DNA of 64,000 nt from Siniperca chuatsi (taxonomy: Eukaryota; Chordata; Actinopteri; Centrarchiformes; Sinipercidae), in assembly GCF_020085105.1 (NCBI RefSeq), contig NC_058052.1, positions 14,646,233 through 14,710,232 of the forward strand. Direction: 5' to 3'. Each line of letters begins with the position of its first letter. Within the stretch, counting starts at the first letter, position 1. The position numbers and the translations under genes are program-made. Of the stretch, positions 36,120 through 64,000 are shown in pieces. The notes beneath the pieces were generated by a model. It searched no databases, was not told the origin of the DNA, and was given only the letters and a program-made list of their open reading frames with translations.

Positions 36120-38817
36120 ATGGCAGAGGGCTTTTTAATGGAGGTGTGTGTGGACTCCGTGGAGTCTGCTGTCAATGCTGAACGAGGAGGTTGGTAATTT
36201 GTAGTGAACAGTGTTGTGCTTTTTCTATTAAACCCACCATGACTAACTTGCTAAAGAGGAAATACAGGCAGTTGTACATGAAAGTAAGGGGGGGAAAGGT
36301 TGCAGTCAATCAGACACAATTTAAGCTCTTTCGGACAGATGTTGTCTGTACTCAGTGCTGAGTATTAAATGGACATGCTTGCAGTGTTATTTCATTTCTC
36401 AAAGGTCACAGACCATAAAGGTACATACAGTACAGAATGACAGTCTGAGTGTTTGTCTGTCTTGACAGGTGCAGGTCGACTTGAACTGTGTTCTAGTCTT
36501 CTGGAGGGAGGGCTCACTCCCAGTCTAGGTGAGCACAGTTAACTTCTGTACATATATTCATGCACAACCCTAAGCTTTTGAGTATCAAGTACATAGAATC
36601 ACATATGCCACTATTATTTGCTTTGCCACAGGTCTGCTGCAGGTAGTGAAGCAGTATGTCAAAATTCCAGTCTACGTGATGATACGGCCTCGTGGGGGGG
36701 ACTTCCTGTACTCAGACCAGGAAATGGAGGTGATGAGGAAGGACATAGAGCAGATGAAGAACCATGGCGCCGATGGACTAGTGCTGGGAGCCCTGACAGA
36801 GGATGGACGGGTGGACGCAGAGCTCTGTATGGAGTTACTGGGTAATGTCTGCCTGTATATTTGATCTTAACTGTATGGGCCTACAAGGTATGAAACAAAA
36901 ACAACCAAGATGCTGATTTAACAGTTCATGATGCACAGTTCCAAAAAACCATAAAGAATAATTTCAAAAGTATCATAATAAAACCAGATTTCATTTTATT
37001 CAGAGACTAGCACTCTTCCTGCTGACTCTGCCAATACTTTTGTACCCTCTGTGAATCACATATTTTCATTACAGACAAAACCAAGACATTTATAAGACCT
37101 GATATACTTTAAAGCCATAGGTCCAAACTTAATCATATGGTTGCTCTGTTGTTCACATTGCTTTCTGAAGTGTAAGAAATTGTGTTGATTAACTGTACTA
37201 TAAACATTTTGTGTTTTGACGTAAGAGTTTCTAATATCTCACATTGCATAGAAAATTAAAGGATTTAAAAGCTGTTAATACATCTTAATATATGTAGCAT
37301 TCAGTGTCCTAAAGTCTATCCCAGGAGTCTTGGTGCACAGTGTTTGTGGCGAGAAATCAGTCCTGTCATATATTCCTGAAATCTGAAAGGTAAAAATCAC
37401 AAATCGTATTCACAGAAAAGGGTCACTTCATTATTGCTGGTAATTGTAATAGGTCTAGAAAAGTTTTGCTGTAAGCAACTTTATGAGTCTCACAGACTCC
37501 CTGATATCTGCACACCTACAGTACGTATGCTCACATTTGTGTAGCCATCCTTGGCTTTGTGTTAGCAGTCACTCATCATACGCAGTAGAAAATAAAGTAA
37601 ATGTCTCAGTCTTTGAATTAAACTGTACAATATGTGGCCCTGAATAAACAACTGGCCATGGTGAGTGTGTAGGTTCGCACAGAGAGGAAATATATTCCGA
37701 ATGTGCAACTCTTTTATATCGCTTTGCAATTGACATTTTTGTGTTGTTTCAGGTTTTGTATTGTCCATTAATTTTTCTTATTGTCACTTTTTGCTCACTA
37801 GCTGCAGCTCGACCTTTGCCTGTCACCTTCCACAGAGGTAACATATTCTCCTTTTTAATTACATGTAGACTTAAAGCTTTGCAGCTGCCAGCGAGTAGAC
37901 TTAAGAAAATATCAATGGAATAAAACCTTTTTCGAGTGGTTTCATCAGTGCTTCCAAGTATGGCGCCTAAGGTGCAGGAAGACTTAATAATATATGTTAC
38001 TGAGTCTCATCTTATTAAACTGATATTGATCCTACTGCAGCTTTTGACATGGTTCATGATCCAGCGGTTGCTCTGGAGACGCTGCTCTCGTTAGGATTCC
38101 AGCGTGTGTTGACAAGTGGCTGTGACAACTCTGCTTTAGAGGGACTCCCACTCATTAAACGGCTCATTGATCAAGTATGTATAAACTATATATATGTGTG
38201 TGTGTGTGTATATATGTATGTATGTATGTATGTGTGTGTGTATATGTACATATATATATTTATCTGTGCTGCTTAGTCATTGTAGTGTCTCCCGTTCTAC
38301 CATTCTTATATCCTACTCTCCACTGTTTCTTTCACTCAACAGGCTAAAGGGAGGATAACCATCATGCCAGGTTAGTGATTTAACTTTTCTCTTGTATGTA
38401 GTTTATATGTGTTGTTTTTTTCTTAATTGTTTATTTGTCATTTTCTAAATACAGGAGGGGGGATCACAGAGAGGAACCTGCAGAGAATTTTAGAGGGGTC
38501 GGGGGCTCAAGAGTTTCATTGCTCAGCCCGTTCCAGTAAGGATTCTGCCATGAAGTTCAGGTATGTTCAAATCCAGCCTCAATTAATTTAAAAGCTGAGA
38601 GGTGGGATTTTTCCCATGCTTGCATACATTACCAGATTTCTTTCAATTATAAGGACTAAAACTATTTTTTTGTTGTTTTCTGTTTAATAATGTTTCCATG
38701 TGCAGGAACACCTGTGTGACGATGGGAGCTGCTTTCTCAGCACCTGAGTACGGCCTGAAGGTGGCAGATGTGAGCAAAGTCCGCATCCTCAATGCAATAG
38801 CCAGAAATATCTTGTGA
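36120..38817 (+). CDS. cutc: CUTC, copper homeostasis protein cutC homologue
   Basis: TIM-barrel protein of the CutC family; the human protein binds Cu(I), but its physiological role is not settled. Eight coding exons: 36120-36189, 36469-36528, 36632-36841, 37802-37837, 38041-38174, 38343-38370, 38455-38560 and 38706-38817. They total 251 residues; human CUTC has about 273 because of a longer N terminus. Hallmarks in order: FLMEVCVDSVESAVNAERGG, IRPRGGDFLYS, MKNHGADGLVLGALTEDG, RPLPVTFHRAFDM, RVLTSGCDNSALEGLPLIK, IMPGGGITERNLQRIL, EFHCSAR and a terminal NAIARNIL. Exon 36120-36189 uses the unusual donor gttggt. Two exons are very short (36 and 28 bases). Confidence 0.95.
36842..37801 (+). other. 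CUTC intron 3
   Basis: About 960 bases of AT-rich sequence; no exon, repeat family or RNA gene recognised. Confidence 0.6.
38175..38255. repeat. Degenerate (TA/TG)n and (TATG)n repeat
   Basis: Alternating tatatgtgtgtg and tatgtatg units directly after the donor of the CUTC exon 38041-38174. Confidence 0.75.
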
Positions 38818-41800
38818 ATGGGTACTGGACAATCATGACAGACAGCAAAACAGATACCTCAAAAGTAATCATTTATTTTCACTAAAGCCCAGAATAAGTA
38901 GACATTTCAGAATTGCCACAGAGTGCTGTTTTCTCCTGGTTGGTCTTTTTTTTTTTTTTAATCCTTGTAAAGTTAGACGTCAGGGATAGGCCTGCAGCCT
39001 TCTGAGATATGGAGTCTATCAAAAAATCTCACAGTGGAGAGTGATGAATAATTTACATTTATTAATGTACACCTGTATGTGGCCTCAGAAATAGTGTACT
39101 AAAATACACACTAAATTGCTAAATTAAAAATGATTGTGTTCTAAAACTAAGGAAAAGCACTGATCAGTGCTGCTGCTGTTTTCAGAACAGTATGTTTTCC
39201 AGTTGCCATATAGTTGACCTATATTTATTTTAAGCACTCCCTATTTACAGTTAAAGATAAAGCAAAGCTATGACCTCCTTTACTTTATTTTTTACAAGGA
39301 CAGAAACATTGTGACATGATTCAGTTTGCTCAGAATTTAATTAAAGTCTTTAAAAAAAATCACTGCACTTTCTTGTCTTCACTGTCTTTTGTTGTTAATG
39401 TTGTCAAATCTCTCCTACAGTTAAAACCAGTCTCTTTATTAATTTCATTTAAGAAATAGGCCATACTAATGCAGAATCAGGCTTCATTTACACTAGTTTT
39501 AATTGTTGTTAATGAGGATTAAGAGGTTGGAGAGTCATGTTACTATCTTCATGTTCATTTATATCTAATCAGGCTGAACTGGTTCTCAAATGGTTGATTC
39601 AAGTCTGTACTGAAGTGACAAATTTGAGTCAGTGAACCTGTGATCTCATTAAACAAAGAGGCGGATCAATAGAGAATCAATGGGGCACTGACATAAGATG
39701 ATGTCACGTCACTGTAAACAGTTTTATACCATGATTTAAACCTCATTTGGGTACAAGAACTCAACCAACTATTTTTTTTTACTCTTATTTTACATCACAA
39801 AGGTTAAGGTCACCTTGTTTGTCTTAAGGAAAAAAAACACTTCATTTTCAACTTTGCAGCCCAGTAACATGTTAGCATACAGCGTAACATAAGACACATT
39901 CTGAAGAGCCTGTGACCCCTTACAGGCAAATATCCTGGGGTTGCTTCAAGAGGCAGGTTTAATGAGTCATCTGGATGACTAAGAAAAACCCAGAACCCCC
40001 TCAAAACTGGAACTTTGGACTGATCTGGTCAGGGTTTTACTGAGCCAAGTTACCAAGTTACTTCCATAAACCTACTTTTTTTTAAAAGGCCCTTGTCAGC
40101 TATAATAGCATATTGTTCTATTATGTCTTCTGTCTTTTAAGTCTTGACTACGTATGTATGACAACACTGCAGTCCAATGTCAATGATGAACTGAAGGGAT
40201 TTGGCTTGGTCTCATTATATTTCAATAATTGATTTCGTTCTCTTCTCAATGCACGTAACAGACACCTAAATGTTCATTTTAGAATTAATCTGTTTGACTT
40301 ACTTATAACTATAAAACATGGTCTCATTAAGGCATGTATCCACTGTTGGGGTCTGATCAGAGAACAGAAACAAGCACATATGGGTGAGTTGGATGGTTAA
40401 TATTTGAGTTGAAGTTTTCACAGACAGTTGCATTTGTTAAAGCAGTATAGAAGAATGAATGCAACAGCCAGTATACAGTGGTGTGAAAAAGTGTTTGCCC
40501 CCTCCTGATTTAAAACTGCATTTTGTGTTTATTTGTGTTATCTTATACTAATATAAGATTATACTTATACTAATATTAAAATTTGTTTGATGATCTGAAA
40601 CATTTAAGTGTGACAAACATGCAAAAAAATAAGAAATCAGGAAGGGTGCAAACACTGTTTCACACCACTGTATATAGTATGAGAGTAGGCACATTTTATC
40701 ACTTATTTCCTATTATTACTATTACTAGCCATAGCTATGTACTGCAACTAGCGATTATTTTCTAAATTAATCTTTTAGTCTATAAAAGGTCAGAAATATG
40801 TAAAAAAAACAACAAAAAAAGCACGTTTCTCAGAGCCCAAGGTGGTGTATCCAAATAGCTTGTTTTGTTAGAACAGCATTCCAAAGCCCAAAGATATAAG
40901 ATATTCAGTTTCTATCAGACAAGACTGAGAAAACAAATATTCACTTTTGCGAAACTGGAACCAGGGAATGTTTTGTCATTTTGCTTAAAAAGTTACATCA
41001 GCAAATAATCATTCAATCAAAATTGTTGCCAATTAATTTTCTGTTGATTGACTAATAGTTTAATCGACTACCGGTGTCATCCCTAGCTATAGCCTACTCT
41101 GTATTTCCTTTTTGTGTGGCATGTTTCTTTAAGGTGACATTTGCCTCTTCTATACTTAGTAAATGTTGCACCTCAGACTGGATAGGAAACCGTTTTCAAT
41201 CGAATATTTATATACATCCCCTGGTTTCAAGTTGCTCTCAGTTGTAGTCTGTTATAAGCAGCAAACATTTTTCTACTTTGCCCTACCCCCTCTTGAAACT
41301 GTGTTTGCCATCCTCCTCATCATAGCTTCTCCCAGCTTCAGCTGAAGTCCCTGTTAAAGTAACTGCATGACACTATTGTGTAGCAAGACTGAGCTGATAG
41401 GTACTAAGGGTTGATTATCATAGAACATCATGCTCACCTTTATGCACCAGAGTTGACAATCAGATAGTTTATCAGTGCGCTCCGATTACGTTTGGGTTGT
41501 CTTTGCGTGTCACATGGCTGTCCTTGGGGCTATACACACACAATGAGTCAGTCAGCTTATGACCATGTAGTGTTATCAAACATGTAATGATTAACCACAC
41601 AGTCAGAATAATCTGTTTTAGGACCATCACAGTCAGTAAAAGACATTTAACACACATTCTTAAATACTAACAACGGTTGTATTTGCAGCAATGTAAATGA
41701 CTTTACAACAACAAGTCTGCCTGTGTCAGCTGAGTTTTCATTTTACTCTATTGCAATTTAACCAAGTTTTATCACAATGTTTGTTCATTGACACTGGGAT

Positions 41801-43188
41801 AATCTTGTTTACAAGGTTATTTAGCAACTCTATTTTTGTTAAAGTTGTTTGTTAGAAAGACACTTGGGCCTAGTATAAATCTGAAAAAGATGCTGCTGTG
41901 TTTACAACTAAATCTTCTCAATGGGGAAATATATGAGGCTGGATGACATGCACACATGGATCATATCAAAACAATGCTGTTGATTCATGTTCCTCTTTCT
42001 CTTTCCATGCAGACAGACTCACACATACACACCAGCAGCAGTCCTCTTAGATCTCTGTGCTTTGTGTTGAACTAGTGTCTGGTAGCAATTTACCTCTGGA
42101 GTAGTCTTTAAAAAAAATAGCCCAACATCAACATGGCACATAAAGAAAACCCAGTGCTTTTGCACAATAGCACAAAAGTTTTATTTTTGGTTTCCCCAGG
42201 TTAGATTGATTTTACCCTTTGTCTGAATTTCTAGAGAATACAGATACAGGAAGTTTATCTGTACTCAGTCTCTCTTTGACTTGAATCTCTTCAGTGTGTA
42301 TTTTGGTTGTGAAGTCCAGCTCTCCTCCTGATCAGAATAGGAAACAGACTGAGAGGGGAAGAGCCAAGCAGTCCTTCCCTCTCCCAAAATTCCCACCAGC
42401 TAACAGTCATTTTTGACATACATTCTGTATTTTTTTCAAATAACCCTACAGCAGCCTCAACAACCTAATTTGAATGCATGACTGCCTGAAACTAATCTGA
42501 TGTTACTTGACTTCCGAAAATGGGTCCAGAGAGAGTGCGAAGGCATGCAGAGGAGAAGCGGAAACAGGAAAAGGGGTCTAATGAGCCCACTCCCTCCCCT
42601 TCCCTAAACACATTCCCTTTTTTGGTGGGCTGTCCCCCTAACGCGAGGAAAAACGGCAGGAGGAAAAACATCAGAGGAATATTAATCCTTCTGTCTCTCT
42701 CTCTTTTTCTCTTACATGCAATCATCTGCCTGAAATGTTGAACTTTAGACACATGTGAGCATTGAGGAGTGTCGGTGGGCTGGTGCAAGGCTAGAGTTTC
42801 TCAATGACTTTGATGAGTTTTCTCATTTACCCATCAGGGGGACTGCATGTGTGTGCTTCTTGCAGACATCAAACAAGTCACAGAGGACAACAACACTTAA
42901 GCTCTTCTGCCTAAAAAGAAAGAAACCAAGACTCAAGTTAAGCATTAACTTTTTATATTAATGCAGTACATCTCTGACATACTAATGTCTTTTCTCTAGA
43001 CGAGGAGCTTGCGAGGTTTGGTTTCTGCTTAAAAGCCTCATGGCTCAAAGTCCCTCAGAGTCACGTCCTGCAATTGTCTCTGGAGTGTGGCTGGACAGGG
43101 GAGAGTAGAAGTGTTTGAGTCAACCAGCAGTGAAGCAGAGAGGCGTCTGGTTGTCTAGTCAGGGCAACTGAAGCCATCAGTGGGGATC
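38818..43188. other. CUTC-ABCC2 intergenic region
   Basis: About 4.4 kb. The first about 540 bases are probably the CUTC 3' UTR (attaaag signal near 39340). The rest is AT-rich with one short Tc1-derived MITE (40476-40670). Nothing coding was recognised. The last several hundred bases before 43189 should contain the ABCC2 promoter and 5' UTR; no TATA box stands out. Confidence 0.6.
40476..40670. mobile_element. Tc1-derived MITE, ends only
   Basis: A 195-bp unit flanked by TA: left end cagtggtgtgaaaaagtgtt and right end gtttcacaccactg. It consists essentially of the two terminal repeats of the 29771-31362 family with the interior deleted. Confidence 0.88.

Positions 43189-64000
<20,812 letters not shown>

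Overview
This window is genomic DNA from a ray-finned fish, most likely a percomorph-type teleost. The genes are split into short exons with GT-AG introns and encode vertebrate proteins. The non-coding DNA carries typical teleost repeats: Tc1/mariner elements, hAT-type MITEs, an L2/CR1 LINE, a Ty3/gypsy-type LTR fragment and many (CA)n/(GATA)n microsatellites. There is no prokaryotic gene organisation, CRISPR array or operon.

Layout. (1) About 3.3-29.7 kb, plus strand: KCNIP2 (KChIP2), an EF-hand auxiliary subunit of Kv4 potassium channels. Three alternative N-terminal exons (3327-3432, 17994-18117, 22566-22664) can splice in frame to a common core of seven exons (23572-27646). The 3' UTR ends near 29.74 kb. 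(2) 29771-31362: a nearly full-length but inactivated Tc1-like transposon lying between two convergent gene ends. (3) 32154-35471, minus strand: COX15 (heme A synthase), nine exons and 407 codons. (4) About 35.5-36.1 kb: a compact interval between divergent genes, probably a bidirectional promoter. (5) 36120-38817, plus strand: CUTC, eight coding exons and 251 codons. (6) 43189 to the window end, plus strand: ABCC2 (MRP2). The first 24 coding exons (about 1,141 codons) are present: TMD0, TMD1, NBD1 and the start of TMD2. The gene runs off the right edge. The order COX15-CUTC-ABCC2 matches human 10q24.

The genes do not form one pathway. COX15 makes heme A for cytochrome oxidase, CUTC is a copper-homeostasis protein, ABCC2 is an apical organic-anion exporter and KCNIP2 tunes A-type potassium current.

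The unusual content is in mobile DNA. One Tc1 family is present as a full-length copy, a fold-back derivative in a KCNIP2 intron, short MITEs and a rearranged copy in an ABCC2 intron. The rearranged copy carries 57 bp identical to the KCNIP2 3' end flank, so it appears to have carried host sequence about 22 kb. ABCC2 intron 1 holds a three-layer nest: an L2-type LINE split by a Tc1 piece, itself joined to an LTR-element remnant with a 14-copy, 45-bp in-frame minisatellite. Near the left edge a fold-back element is flanked by a perfect 13-bp direct repeat. I found no wholly new biological system. All identifications are by eye and memory of the families; no database search was run.
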